64,000 bases of DNA from SCN-70-22 sp046327755 (GCA_046327755.1 JAXLXW010000009.1:191695-255694); one strand, 5' to 3'; positions 45,801 through 53,582 are shown, counted from the first letter of the stretch. Numbers and translations: made by a program. Notes: generated by a model from the sequence alone, not told the origin.

Positions 45801-46556
45801 GGCGACATGTCGCTCACCCCCGGGCGCTACGTCGTCCTCGACGTCATCGACACCGGCGTCGGGATGGACGACGAGGTGCGCCAGCGCCTCTTCGAGCCGT
45901 TCTTCACCACAAAGGAAGTCAACCGCGGCACCGGGCTCGGGCTCGCCGTCTGCCACGGCATCGTCGCGCGGCACCACGGCGCCATCGAGGTCGAGAGCGC
46001 CCCGGGGCGCGGGACGCGCTTCACCGTCTGGCTCCCCGTGTGGACCGGCGATCCCATCGTCCCCGACCGCAACGACCCGCGCCCCACCGGCAACGAGACC
46101 ATCCTGCTGGTCGAGGACGAGGTCGCCGTGCGCCAGGTGGCGAGCCGCATGCTCACCCTCCTCGGCTATCGCGTGCTGGAGGCCGAGGACGGCGCCGACG
46201 CCCTCGCCATCGCCGAGCGGCAGGGCGCGGCGATCGACATCGTCGTGACCGACGTGATGATGCCCAAGGTGAAGGGGCCCGAGCTGGTGCGCGCGTTGCG
46301 GCTGCGCCTCCCGCAACTCCCCGTCGTCTTCATGTCGGGCTACTCGGGGCTCGATACCGCGGCGCTATCGGAGATGTCGTCGCTGGGGCCCATGCTCGCC
46401 AAGCCGTTCGCGCAGGAGGCGCTGGCCACGGTCGTCCGGCGCGAACTGGACCGGCGCGGGGCGGCCGAGGCGATGACCGCGGCGGCGGGGGGGGCGGCGG
46501 AGCCTACGGTGCCGGGGCGCTATCGGCCGTGGGATTCGGGCGGGGTGGCGCGATAG
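42867..46556 (+). CDS. One-component-like hybrid histidine kinase with periplasmic propeller
   Basis: 1229-aa hybrid kinase. A signal or membrane start ('AALVALVAGGSAAWPVGAQG') is followed by two 7-bladed two-component-regulator propellers (repeated 'DRTGRLWIGTTRGVAVLENG', 'DGALWMGTERFGVLRWDG') and a Y_Y_Y Ig-like domain ('YRMSGIDTTWRDAGERRTLS'). A membrane helix ('YPSLVLLSVAVIALLARLRL'), a coiled coil, HisKA ('AGGVAHEINNSITGVLGFTE') and HATPase ('NARDAMPDGGEV', 'DTGVGMDDEV', 'GTGLGLAVCHGI') come next. The C-terminal receiver has 'LLVEDEVAVRQV', Asp in 'IVVTDVMMPKVKG' and Lys in 'AKPFAQE'. Unlike SusR-type hybrids, no AraC output domain follows. It probably senses a glycan or peptide. The start could lie slightly upstream (GTG near 42810). 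Confidence 0.9.
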   Translation: MAALVALVAGGSAAWPVGAQGIPASSVSPVAPASPSYIRRVIDSDDGLPDTQVSSIAQTPDGYLWLGTRRGAVRYDGVHFRLFGPDDTPALPSGNVQALSVDRTGRLWIGTTRGVAVLENGVFRAIDHAQVPHAPSWEVVQDSSGRIWVGGEYGVRVGDGRTFTAVPGIDAFIYSLAQDRTGRMWFAGRNYLGSYRPGDSAAVAWAPSRHERFFDIVNDGAGGFWVGTRSGAWRLDVSDPADVRVTQRVATGDKASGNEIWSLARTPDGALWMGTERFGVLRWDGTEVRPVDAPSGTAPDQVWWLFPDSRGRVWAGTGGGMLRFQGSAFVTLNEGFSPRSTWTVRRDDRGTMWAAISDGRVFYLQDDRWIGVLPRAGRNEATTIWPKPGGGLYAAYNSAVVYEVDRTSTRDITAQLGLTGQTILSVFRDVDGSFWVATDSGVLHSVNGVARPADPSWGLSTTVTTRNFARDARGRFIAARPYLTIVDHGVATRYDERKGLTHYDVLAILPDGDNLWIATGDSGLYVLRRDSVMHVGRADPRLRRELLGIAKDAFGHLWLTSSFGLYRAEAQDLLDYADGKTRTVRVRSFDRADGLPTTEFNGDYQAQIATDDQGRLWFPSYAGAVRVDPREISEDRIAPQVHLESVLVDGTERSLAHVLRLPGHVSRLEITFAATDALVPSRVRAQYRMSGIDTTWRDAGERRTLSFGPLGGGEYHFQVRVASEDGDWNPAMASLVIDVPRALYEYGWFYPSLVLLSVAVIALLARLRLQAAARHERELSALVDERTRELEASRASLEERVKARTAELARELEERKLLEQRLVTAQKLESIGRLAGGVAHEINNSITGVLGFTELAQHGARGNPILQADLEEVWKAGRRVADITRQLLAFARRQHTQPVAVQFGTLLDALARSLRQSLGDGVQLTVDGPADLPPVSADPSQLEQLVFNLVLNARDAMPDGGEVTLRLRHEGVERIRNVGDMSLTPGRYVVLDVIDTGVGMDDEVRQRLFEPFFTTKEVNRGTGLGLAVCHGIVARHHGAIEVESAPGRGTRFTVWLPVWTGDPIVPDRNDPRPTGNETILLVEDEVAVRQVASRMLTLLGYRVLEAEDGADALAIAERQGAAIDIVVTDVMMPKVKGPELVRALRLRLPQLPVVFMSGYSGLDTAALSEMSSLGPMLAKPFAQEALATVVRRELDRRGAAEAMTAAAGGAAEPTVPGRYRPWDSGGVAR

Positions 46557-46698
46557 CACCACTGAGCGAGCGTCGCGGCGTGGACGTGCCGACGCTCGAC
46601 GGCTCGCCTGCACGACGCGTGTCCGGTCCGCCCCACGCGCCTGGTGCATCGAACCCCCCTGCTCGTGCAGCGTCGCGGGCTTGTCTCCGGAGAGGCGC

Positions 46699-46719
46699 AT
46701 ACTATGTTGTTACTAGTAT
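46699..46719 (+). promoter_or_regulatory. AT-rich boundary element A
   Basis: ATACTATGTTGTTACTAGTA(T) lies 33 bp upstream of the hydrolase-like start at 46752. It is a gapped inverted repeat, ATACTA (46699-46704) with TAGTAT (46714-46719), in GC-rich surroundings. It is the first of nine related elements and may be a promoter or an attachment-like site. Confidence 0.45.
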
Positions 46720-46751
46720 CCACCGTCTCGCGCGCCCCTCCAAACCGAGCC

Positions 46752-47771
46752 ATGTCGTTGCGATCGTCTCGCACCCTTCCGCTGTGGGCCTTCAGCATGA
46801 TGCTGTTGGGTCCAGTCGGCGCCAACGCGCAGTCCCGCTCCATGGCGCAGGACTCGACGCTCGACAACCTGCGACATCCCCCGGGCACGCCAACGACCGC
46901 CTGGGGCGCCCTGGGCGCCGTCCACACGTCGGGCACCGGCTCTAGCGTGATGATCCTCATTCCAGGCATCGGTTTCGGCGCCGATGTGTGGGATGAGTTC
47001 GCGAAGCACTACGAGCGGGAGTTCACCGTGCATGCCGTTACGCTGCCCGGCTTTGGAGGTACGCCTCCACTCCCAATGCCTGAGAACGGGTCCTTCGCCG
47101 ACGTACCCTGGACGCGCTCGTCGCTGACGGCAATCGAGAAGCTCATCGATGGGGCACAGGGCAGGAAGGTGACTATCGTCGCCCAGTGGGGACTCGCGAG
47201 CCAGATGGCACTGCAGCTCGCACTCGATCATCCGGAGAAGCTCCAAGGCGTGGTGCTCGTGTCCGGGGTACTGAAGGCCTATTACGAACAGAATCCAGCG
47301 ATGCTGACGTGGTCGCGCGATCAGCGCCTGCAGTTCGTGAACGGCATGGCTCATCGGTGGTTTCGCACCGTGACCAAGCGGACGTGGGACGACAACAACT
47401 ACATGTCCTACGACTATGCCGTGAACCCCCTCCGCGGTCTCTTTCTCTGGCGGCAGGCGCAGGCGCCCTCCCTCCCCGTGTGGATTCGCTACCTGCTCGA
47501 GTGGTACACGTTCGATCCGGCGAACGACTTGTCAAAGCTGAAGGTACCGGTGCTGGTCGTGCAGCCGGGGCTGGACGACCCATCGTTCTACGTAGATCCC
47601 GGCCGGCCATACATGCGCAACCTTCTGCACGACAGTTGGAAGGGCGCGGAGTCCGCGAACCCACTCGTGGAGTTCGTCCGCATTTCAGGGGCGCGTCTCT
47701 TCATCCAGTACGACAAACCCGACGCGCTCTATGATGCCATCCAGCGCTTTCAACTGCGCCATTCACACTAG
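46752..47771 (+). CDS. Exported alpha/beta-hydrolase-fold protein lacking the catalytic Ser motif
   Basis: 339-aa exported protein (signal peptide about residues 1-27, 'GPVGANA-QS'). The alpha/beta hydrolase fold is clear: 'MILIPGIGFGADVWDEFAKH' (oxyanion region), 'HAVTLPGFGGTPPLPMPENG', 'QMALQLALDHPEKLQGVVLV' and 'KVPVLVVQPGLDDPSFY'. At the nucleophile elbow, however, where GHSxGG is expected, the sequence is 'IVAQWGLASQMAL' (residues 142-153), so no Ser/Cys/Asp sits in the usual elbow context. The usual catalytic His is also not obvious at the C-terminus. It may be a non-catalytic binding protein. ATG 46752 follows an AT-rich element by 33 bp. Confidence 0.75.
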   Translation: MSLRSSRTLPLWAFSMMLLGPVGANAQSRSMAQDSTLDNLRHPPGTPTTAWGALGAVHTSGTGSSVMILIPGIGFGADVWDEFAKHYEREFTVHAVTLPGFGGTPPLPMPENGSFADVPWTRSSLTAIEKLIDGAQGRKVTIVAQWGLASQMALQLALDHPEKLQGVVLVSGVLKAYYEQNPAMLTWSRDQRLQFVNGMAHRWFRTVTKRTWDDNNYMSYDYAVNPLRGLFLWRQAQAPSLPVWIRYLLEWYTFDPANDLSKLKVPVLVVQPGLDDPSFYVDPGRPYMRNLLHDSWKGAESANPLVEFVRISGARLFIQYDKPDALYDAIQRFQLRHSH

Positions 47772-47842
47772 CGCAGGCTGAACGGCTTCCCGGGCACCAT
47801 CGCGTTCGCTTCGCTGAGCTCTCCCCCTCCGACACGTTCGCC

Positions 47843-48271
47843 ATGAAAGACGCCATTCGTAGTGTCGGCGCCGTCGTTGCCGGCTTCGTCGTCCTGTCGA
47901 TACTTATTTCAATCTGGGCTGCGGTAGTGCCTGCCGTCTGGCGTGACTTGGGAATGCGACCGGACGGATCGCTCATCACTCCCCCGCCGGATCACATCGC
48001 CTTCAAGGTGGAGATGATCGTCAACATCGTGGTGGCCGCGGTGGCCGGTTGGCTCTGCGCTCGGCTCGCGGGTCACCATCCCGCCTTCCACGTGGCCGCC
48101 CTCGGCGCGATCATGCTTTCGCTCTCTGCCGCCTACGCACTTCGAATCGCGGGGGCCTCGTTCTCGGCCGCCAAACCAGCGTGGGCCCATCTCGGCACAG
48201 CGCTCGGCCTCGTCGTCGGTCTCAGCCTCGGGGTCTTCATCCACCTGCGGACAGTCCGGGCTTCCGCATAG
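47843..48271 (+). CDS. Four-helix membrane protein of unknown function
   Basis: 142-aa protein with four hydrophobic segments: 'VGAVVAGFVVLSILISIWAA', 'IVNIVVAAVAGWLCARLAG', 'HVAALGAIMLSLSAAYALRI' and 'LGTALGLVVGLSLGVFIHLR'. No catalytic motif. It follows the hydrolase-like gene by 71 bp on the same strand and may be co-transcribed. It converges with the VOC gene across a short gap containing a 12-bp palindrome (GTGACCGGTCAC, 48297-48308). Confidence 0.65.
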   Translation: MKDAIRSVGAVVAGFVVLSILISIWAAVVPAVWRDLGMRPDGSLITPPPDHIAFKVEMIVNIVVAAVAGWLCARLAGHHPAFHVAALGAIMLSLSAAYALRIAGASFSAAKPAWAHLGTALGLVVGLSLGVFIHLRTVRASA

Positions 48272-48309
48272 GAGCTCGCGCTGAGTGCGCCCGGAGGTGA
48301 CCGGTCACT

Positions 48310-48732
48310 TCACTCTGATGATGGCTCGACGGCTTGCGATTGTCCCTGCTCGACCACCGAGCAGATCCACCAGGTGTTGCCGAACGAGTCGACGATCGAG
48401 GCAACACACTCGCCGTAGGGGCGCACCTCGGGACCACGCGTGAGGACGAACCCACGCGCCTTCGCGTCTCGAACGGTCGCATCGACGTCATCGACATAGA
48501 GGATGAGGTTTCCAGGGGACTTTCCCTCGTAGGGCGGGTCATTCAGCTCAAGCACCACAATGGCGTCGCCGATCTCGAACTCCGCGTGCACTCCGCCCGC
48601 CGCGTGAACCGTGCGCTCGAGGCACCGCGTGCCGGGAAATGCGTCGAGCATCGGCTCGAGGTCCGTTGGACCATACAGGAGCACTCGGACCCGTCCCTTG
48701 CCATGCGGTAGGCGCTTTGTCATCCGGTTCAT
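48310..48732 (-). CDS. VOC/glyoxalase-family protein (PhnB-like)
   Basis: 140-aa single VOC domain: 'VRVLLYGPTDLEPMLDAFPG', 'GGVHAEFEIGDAIVVLEL', 'NLILYVDDVDATVRDAKARG', 'VASIVDSFGNTWWICSV'. The last segment is the 'DpfGN.W.i' ending of PhnB-like proteins. Substrate unknown; related proteins confer resistance by binding small molecules or act as dioxygenase-like enzymes. ATG 48732 is preceded by GGAGG at 7 nt. The frame is open further upstream, but this start has the SD signal. Confidence 0.88.
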   Translation of the reverse strand: MNRMTKRLPHGKGRVRVLLYGPTDLEPMLDAFPGTRCLERTVHAAGGVHAEFEIGDAIVVLELNDPPYEGKSPGNLILYVDDVDATVRDAKARGFVLTRGPEVRPYGECVASIVDSFGNTWWICSVVEQGQSQAVEPSSE

Positions 48733-48859
48733 CTGTGTACCTCCAGGCGGCATGTGAGGCTGCGCGACAACGAGTGCTGATTCCGCTCCTCCGTCGGGGC
48801 GTTCCGCGTGCGAGTTCGCCGTGGCAAGGGTGCAGTGAGTCCGGAACTTCGCCGGCAAC

Positions 48860-49387
48860 TCATGCGTCGGTGGGACGCAAGCGATCCGGCGTCGACGGCG
48901 TATCGTTCGTCGCCCCGATGACGTTTCGCACCGCGTTGACGAGCGCCGTGAAGTCCGACTGCACGTGTGAGGTCTGCAGCGTCAGGGGGAGTTCACCAAT
49001 CGCCGTCATGAGCATCGGCTGATAGGACACTCGCGGCGCCATGGCGTCGTCTCGTTCTGCGACCTGCCGAAAGTCGACGCCGAGAATCGATTCGAAAGGG
49101 ATGGTTCCCGCACTTCGGCGGAAGAAGTGCCCACGCGACCAGTGGAGCGTGCGCTCGCGAGCAGCAAAGCGAAGTCGTATGGACTCGAGGCGAGCCGCCG
49201 CCAGGAGGAATGACAGGCCACCAAGTATCGCCAACGCCTTTCGGATTGGACGATCACTTACCGGACTGCTGTCGCCGGCGAAGGCGCCGTACACGATGGC
49301 CAGCGCCGCCACCGCCATGGCGCCGCGCGCGAGGCGTGGATTCTCCGTGATCTCCAGTGCGCCGTCCGGTCGCCGGACGTGGCTCAT
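48860..49387 (-). CDS. Membrane protein with a PH-like cytoplasmic domain
   Basis: 175-aa protein. An N-terminal strand ('ALEITENPRL') is followed by two membrane helices ('GAMAVAALAIVYGAFAG', 'KALAILGGLSFLLAAAR') and then a beta-rich domain ('RLRFAARERTLHWSRGHFFR', 'TIPFESILGVDFRQV', 'ALVNAVRNVIG') of the sort found in bacterial PH/DUF304-like membrane proteins. Function unknown. Start ATG 49387 is supported by GGAGG 5 nt upstream. The nearest AT-rich element (B) is about 100 bp further upstream. Confidence 0.65.
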   Translation of the reverse strand: MSHVRRPDGALEITENPRLARGAMAVAALAIVYGAFAGDSSPVSDRPIRKALAILGGLSFLLAAARLESIRLRFAARERTLHWSRGHFFRRSAGTIPFESILGVDFRQVAERDDAMAPRVSYQPMLMTAIGELPLTLQTSHVQSDFTALVNAVRNVIGATNDTPSTPDRLRPTDA

Positions 49388-49473
49388 GTGATCCTCCGTG
49401 CATGGGACGCGCAGTTCGCGTGGACTCGGCCTGCGCGCGCGAGGCACACCCCACGCGTCACCAACGACGCCAC

Positions 49474-51045
49474 TCATGGCGTCTTAGTATTGTGAGAATA
49501 GTATCTAGCGCCGGCTTCCGAAAGAGCCGCCTCGCACCCTTTCGCGGGCTCGGGAGCATGGATGGCCACGACGCGCTCGTCACTCGTCAGCATGCACGAC
49601 AGGTAGCGGCGAATCGCCTCGTGGTGATCCATCGGCCATCCGCTGAGCACGAACCGCCATTCCCCCGGCGTGATCCCCGTTCCGCCCTCGCGCGACTCCG
49701 CGTGTTGCTCGATGTCCCGCGGATCGCGAACATGGACCTCAAGTCGCGGCTGCGTGCCCATCCGATCGAGGGCCCCGATCGCGACCCATCGCGTGGTCGG
49801 CGAGCGGCGGCTCTCCACCAGCACTCGGTAGAGGGAAGCCCCGAAGGGCAGGCTGCGCCAGCCGTTGTGGGGCAACGGCACTGAGGCGAGGAGTGAACGC
49901 CGACTCTCGCGCGCCCACACTCCGGCGCTTCGAGGGTCCCGGCGCGCCGCGACATCGTGCAGGAACGCCTCCGTCCTGTCGGCCGCGAACTCCCAGTCGT
50001 GCGACATTGCCCAGGCTCTTCCGGCACGTCCGAGTCGTTCCCGCCCGGCGGAGTCCTGCACGAGCGCAGCGATCGATCGCGCCACTTGGTCTACGTCGTC
50101 ACCACGCACCAGGACGCCGGTCTGCTCATGCAGCACCGCGTCCCGAAGCCCGGGTGCGTCCGCCGCAATGGACGGTGTGCCACAGGCGGCCGCCTCGAGG
50201 ATCGTAAGCCCCCAGCCCTCCTTGACTGACAAGAGCACGTGCAGCCACGCGCGGCGAAACAGCGCCTCTCGCTCGGCATCGCTCACGCGGCCAGGGAAGC
50301 GTACGCGATCCGCACACCCCAGCGCCGCCGCCAGCTGCATCAGTCGCGCCGCATCCGTCCCTGTTCCCGCAATCGTCAGGGTCATGTGTGCCCGATGCTG
50401 TCGAGCGAAGGCCCGAAGCAACACGTCGATGCGTTTGTATCGCTCGAGGCGACCGAAGTACAGCAGCTCTGGCACCCCCGTACGGACGAACGATGCCGGC
50501 CGTCGGAGCAGACTCTCCGCTACGCCGTTGTGCACTACGGAGACTTGGTCAGGGGCGATGCCATGTGCGACCAGGTCTGCGGCGGTGCTCTCCGACACTG
50601 CGAGCATCGGAGTCGTCGCATAGAGCACGCCGATGCAGCCTTCCAGGGCGATCGTGGGGAGGGCGATCGGCCACGGGGCGCTGCGAAATGCCGCCCGTCC
50701 GAAGAGGTGGTGGACGAGGAGACACGTGGGAGGCATGGCCCACCGCGGAATTCCGAGCGGCACCTTGTTGAGGTTCTCGACGACCACGTCGTACGCACGA
50801 GCGCGCTGGAGCGGACCGACGAGGTGACACAGCGCCGCAGCTGGAAACGAGTGCCGACCGCCTACACGACGGACCTCGAAGCCGTCCGCCTCGGCACGCG
50901 CAGGTGCGCCGGGCCAACCCGACGAGAGCACCGTGACCCGGTGCCCTCGCTGCACGAGGCGTCCAAACACCTCATGCAAGTGGGTCTCTGACCCGCCAGC
51001 CCGTGGGTTTTCGCGATCCAGCCAGTTGGTCACGAGAATGCGCAT
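49474..51045 (-). CDS. Glycosyltransferase family 4 protein with C-terminal extension
   Basis: 523-aa GT-B glycosyltransferase. The N-terminal domain is 'MRILVTNWLDRENPRAGGSE' with 'LHEVFGRLVQRGHRVTVLSS'. The C-terminal nucleotide-sugar domain has 'PELLYFGRLERYKRIDVLLR' and 'KEGWGLTILEAAACGTPSIA', the E-x7-E motif of GT4. After about residue 395 there is a further domain of about 130 residues, absent from typical GT4 enzymes, ending 'EAGARYYSHNTKTP'. Those last codons are formed by the AT-rich element B. Function is probably transfer of a sugar to a lipid-linked or surface glycan. ATG 51045 is the natural GT4 start. Confidence 0.88.
   Translation of the reverse strand: MRILVTNWLDRENPRAGGSETHLHEVFGRLVQRGHRVTVLSSGWPGAPARAEADGFEVRRVGGRHSFPAAALCHLVGPLQRARAYDVVVENLNKVPLGIPRWAMPPTCLLVHHLFGRAAFRSAPWPIALPTIALEGCIGVLYATTPMLAVSESTAADLVAHGIAPDQVSVVHNGVAESLLRRPASFVRTGVPELLYFGRLERYKRIDVLLRAFARQHRAHMTLTIAGTGTDAARLMQLAAALGCADRVRFPGRVSDAEREALFRRAWLHVLLSVKEGWGLTILEAAACGTPSIAADAPGLRDAVLHEQTGVLVRGDDVDQVARSIAALVQDSAGRERLGRAGRAWAMSHDWEFAADRTEAFLHDVAARRDPRSAGVWARESRRSLLASVPLPHNGWRSLPFGASLYRVLVESRRSPTTRWVAIGALDRMGTQPRLEVHVRDPRDIEQHAESREGGTGITPGEWRFVLSGWPMDHHEAIRRYLSCMLTSDERVVAIHAPEPAKGCEAALSEAGARYYSHNTKTP
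49485..49504. promoter_or_regulatory. AT-rich boundary element B
   Basis: TAGTATTGTGAGAATAGTAT lies inside the last codons of the glycosyltransferase and about 100 bp upstream of the next minus-strand gene (start 49387). Its core GTAT-TGTGAGA-ATAG matches elements E and F with the same 7-nt spacing. Confidence 0.45.
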
Positions 51046-51359
51046 CTCGCGGCGAGTGCGGGCATCGGACTCTCTGATCGGGTGGTGGGCGCTCCGATCT
51101 CCACGACGTCCGGCGCGACCTCTCGTTCTACCCGAGCACTGGCGTGCGCCGTCACCGGCACCCCCTCGCATCCAGCCATAGGCCACGGCACGCCGCGTGA
51201 CCGACGGTCGCCGTTCGTGCCGCGGTGCGAACGTGCCGTCACGCGTCCACACGTCCTGCGGGCGTCGTGTAGCGCGTGTCGCCGGGCGCAGATACTATTG
51301 CGACCTATGGGTTATATACCCGCCTGCTCTGCGCGCCGCTCCGCACTGATTCTCGTCCC
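51046..51359. other. Gap between divergent genes
   Basis: A 314-bp stretch between the glycosyltransferase start and the DUF7832 gene. Apart from the AT-rich element C I see no gene or repeat in it; open frames here read as low-complexity Arg/Ser/Pro shadow sequence. Confidence 0.5.
51292..51309 (+). promoter_or_regulatory. AT-rich boundary element C
   Basis: ATACTATTGCGACCTATG lies 50 bp upstream of the DUF7832 start, followed closely by the further AT-rich run TTATATA (51312-51318). It shares CTAT, 7-nt spacer, TATG with the other elements. Confidence 0.45.
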
Positions 51360-51992
51360 ATGGCTACGATCGATAATGCCGAGTGGCACTATGCCGGCGG
51401 CAGCTTCCCCTCCGGCCTCCCCCTTCAGAACGCTGGCACGCATATCGGAATGTTCCTCGCGTGGGCGATCGACCGCGATCTGGCGAGCCCGTTCCTCAGG
51501 CAGCTGCTCGGTCCCTCGCTTGAGCTGATCCGGCAGCGCAGGCTCACGGGGCGCGATGCCCTCTTCTCCCAGCTCGACGAGAGGCTGACGGACAACATGC
51601 TGTCGGCCGAGGGACAGCGCTTTGCCCGTTGGTACTATCGAGACGAACTGTACCTGCTTGACTTCTCTACGGTCGCGGCGCGAGGCCTCCCCACCGCGTA
51701 TCACGTCGAAGATTCGTGGGACTGCTTCGATGTCCTCGCCGATCGCATCACGCAGCGGTTCCGGTCGTTCCAAGCCTGTGCGCCGGAGTCGACAGGCGCA
51801 CTTGCAGATGCGGACAATGACGCGGTGAGTCGTTACGCGGAGGTCGTGTCGGCCGCGATGCGCGCACTCCCGTCCGACCCGCCCCGGGCCGTGTGGCTGC
51901 TCGAACGATTTGCCGACGCCGAACTGATGCTTCTCGTGTCGGGTATGGCGCGACGGGAGGCGGCGCGCTTGCGGGAACGCTTCAAGCTGTGA
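51360..51992 (+). CDS. DUF7832-type protein
   Basis: 210-aa protein. Its N-terminus 'DNAEWHYAGGSFPSGLPLQN' with 'AGTHIGMFLAWAIDRDLAS' matches the pattern of DUF7832-type proteins (WHY..dFP..l....a.tHIGMFLaW), followed by 'ERLTDNMLSAEGQRFARWYY' and 'YLLDFSTVAARGLPTAYHVE'. These are cytoplasmic proteins of unknown function, often found singly in accessory regions together with immunity-like or contact-dependent genes. ATG 51360 is chosen because the family match begins a few residues later. An AT-rich element precedes it. Confidence 0.75.
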   Translation: MATIDNAEWHYAGGSFPSGLPLQNAGTHIGMFLAWAIDRDLASPFLRQLLGPSLELIRQRRLTGRDALFSQLDERLTDNMLSAEGQRFARWYYRDELYLLDFSTVAARGLPTAYHVEDSWDCFDVLADRITQRFRSFQACAPESTGALADADNDAVSRYAEVVSAAMRALPSDPPRAVWLLERFADAELMLLVSGMARREAARLRERFKL

Positions 51993-52022
51993 TCACGCCG
52001 GACGCGGCAGCGGCGTGTACCC

Positions 52023-53240
52023 TCATCGTAACCGCCGTGGCTGCAGTCGCGCCCGGGGGAGGGAGAGCCTCACGCGCGCTCCTCTCCGCCTAACGACCAC
52101 CGCGACGACGGAGCGGGGCCCGCCCGCGAGCAGGGACCACACGGCCCCCATGCTGAGCCCGTGCACGGGTGTCCCTTCCACAAGCTCCAGCGTGTCGCCG
52201 CGCTCGGCGCCTCCACCGAGCGGGCGCCCGTTCAGCACGCTAATGCCGCCGATTTCCCATGCGCCGGACGGAAGCGGATGCAATGTCACCCCCGGCCAGG
52301 CGCGCGACATCGCTGGCCCGACGCGTCGCACGACGACGAGGCGACGCGCGGGCGAGAGCCCAACCCGCAGGCCGTCGAGGAGATTGCCTCCGATCAACCC
52401 CTGCAGGTCCGTCTCGCCACGCGCCGAGATGGCCCGCACGCTTGGATCATCCAGGCACACCGCCAGTCCGCGGCTGAGGGCCCGACCTCCTGACCGTCCC
52501 CGAAGTCGCAACTCGGCCAACTCGACCACGCGCCACCGTTGCTCGACGGCATCGCCAAACAGGTTCGCGCTACCGAACGCTCCCGTCGCCACATCGCCGG
52601 CAGCGCGCCCGCTCCCGCCACACGCACGCGACGCACGCACGAAGCTTGCCGACGCTCCAATGTCGAGTCCCATCTGAACCCTCCCCAATCCGACATCAAC
52701 CGGTATGGAGAGCAACCCACTGCCGGGCGCCACGAACGCGTCGATGCTGTCACCCGTCAGGCGCAGTGACTCCGGCGCACCCAGTCGCACTCGGCGGCCC
52801 GGGTAGTCGATCTCCAGTTCCTTCTCACGCAACAGCGATGCCGGAACATTCATCAGCGCGGGAAGTCCTGGTGCAATCGACGGGTCGCGAATCACGCGCG
52901 CGACGCCCGCGTGCGCGAGGTCGAGCGTCTCACCCCCTAAGCGAAGGACGCCGGTCAAGGTCAGCGTGTCGGGAAGCACGCGCACAGCGGCCGGCACGAG
53001 TTCCCTCGCTAACCGCTCCGTGATCCAGAGTTCAGGGTTCCCGGTATCCAGCCAGAGCGCCACATCGCGATCAATGCGTGGACCGACCACGCGCCCCATG
53101 ATGAGGATACGATGATGATCGAGCCGGATAGGCAGCGATGCCTGTGATGCAGCCAGCGCCGGGGACCATGTCACCAGCACGGCCGCGCATCGTAGTGCCA
53201 ATCCGCGGATCCGGTTCGCGCCACGCCGCTGCGCTCGCAT
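52023..53240 (-). CDS. Exported retropepsin-like aspartic protease with PDZ domain
   Basis: 405-aa exported protein (signal peptide about residues 1-31). Two aspartyl-protease halves follow: 'ALWLDTGNPELWITERLARE' carries the catalytic DTG, while the second has 'MGLDIGASASFVRAS' (DIG instead of DTG/DSG). A C-terminal PDZ-like domain ('AWEIGGISVLNGRPLGGG', 'DTLELVEGTPVHGLSM') closes the protein. Such proteins act in the periplasm on peptides or misfolded proteins. The degenerate second motif may reduce activity. The only GCCTAACG octamer right of 45 kb is here (52087), encoding Val-Arg in this gene. The neighbour at 53247 is 6 bp upstream. Confidence 0.8.
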   Translation of the reverse strand: MRAQRRGANRIRGLALRCAAVLVTWSPALAASQASLPIRLDHHRILIMGRVVGPRIDRDVALWLDTGNPELWITERLARELVPAAVRVLPDTLTLTGVLRLGGETLDLAHAGVARVIRDPSIAPGLPALMNVPASLLREKELEIDYPGRRVRLGAPESLRLTGDSIDAFVAPGSGLLSIPVDVGLGRVQMGLDIGASASFVRASRACGGSGRAAGDVATGAFGSANLFGDAVEQRWRVVELAELRLRGRSGGRALSRGLAVCLDDPSVRAISARGETDLQGLIGGNLLDGLRVGLSPARRLVVVRRVGPAMSRAWPGVTLHPLPSGAWEIGGISVLNGRPLGGGAERGDTLELVEGTPVHGLSMGAVWSLLAGGPRSVVAVVVRRRGARVRLSLPRARLQPRRLR

Positions 53241-53246
53241 GTCGGC

Positions 53247-53582
53247 CTAGAACATCGAGTGCAACAGCATCGCGACGATCCACAGAAGCGCGAACGGCAC
53301 GCGTTGGTCGACTTCCCGCGAACGACGGACGAGGTGCACTGGAAAGATCAGGGCGCTCCACACGGGATAGCGCGGATCGCGCATCCCCGCATGACGTGCG
53401 CGATCCCACAAGCAGGCTGCGGAACTCCCGCCGAGTATGACCCACGGTGCGGCGCGGCCAAGCAGCGGATCCACGGCGACGGCCGCGATCGGCGCCAGGG
53501 AGACCGCCCAGGGTATGACGTCACGCATCCTCGTTGTCGCGGACCTTGTCTCAACCTGCCCCTGCGCCTTGAGTGTCAACAT
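53247..53582 (-). CDS. Small membrane protein, unknown
   Basis: 111-aa protein with three hydrophobic segments ('VIPWAVSLAPIAAVAV', 'AAPWVILGGSSAACLW', 'FALLWIVAMLLHSMF') and an Arg-rich loop. No family recognised. Only 6 bp separate it from the aspartic protease downstream, so the two are probably co-transcribed; it might be a membrane partner. The exact start is uncertain (an internal ATG at about 53528 is possible). Confidence 0.55.
   Translation of the reverse strand: MLTLKAQGQVETRSATTRMRDVIPWAVSLAPIAAVAVDPLLGRAAPWVILGGSSAACLWDRARHAGMRDPRYPVWSALIFPVHLVRRSREVDQRVPFALLWIVAMLLHSMF

Larger units (their letters stand above)
292..52094. repeat. Dispersed octamer GCCTAACG/CGTTAGGC (16 exact copies)
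   Basis: Exact copies begin at 292, 2839, 4228, 6243, 6702, 7734, 9104, 9257, 21458, 23021, 23861, 32438, 40185, 41287, 44992 and 52087. One-base variants lie at 20002, 21805, 28239 and 40844. Both orientations occur, in coding and intergenic DNA and in every reading frame (TTA-GGC Leu-Gly, CCT-AAC Pro-Asn, GTT-AGG Val-Arg, CGT-TAG Arg-stop). Confidence 0.7.
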
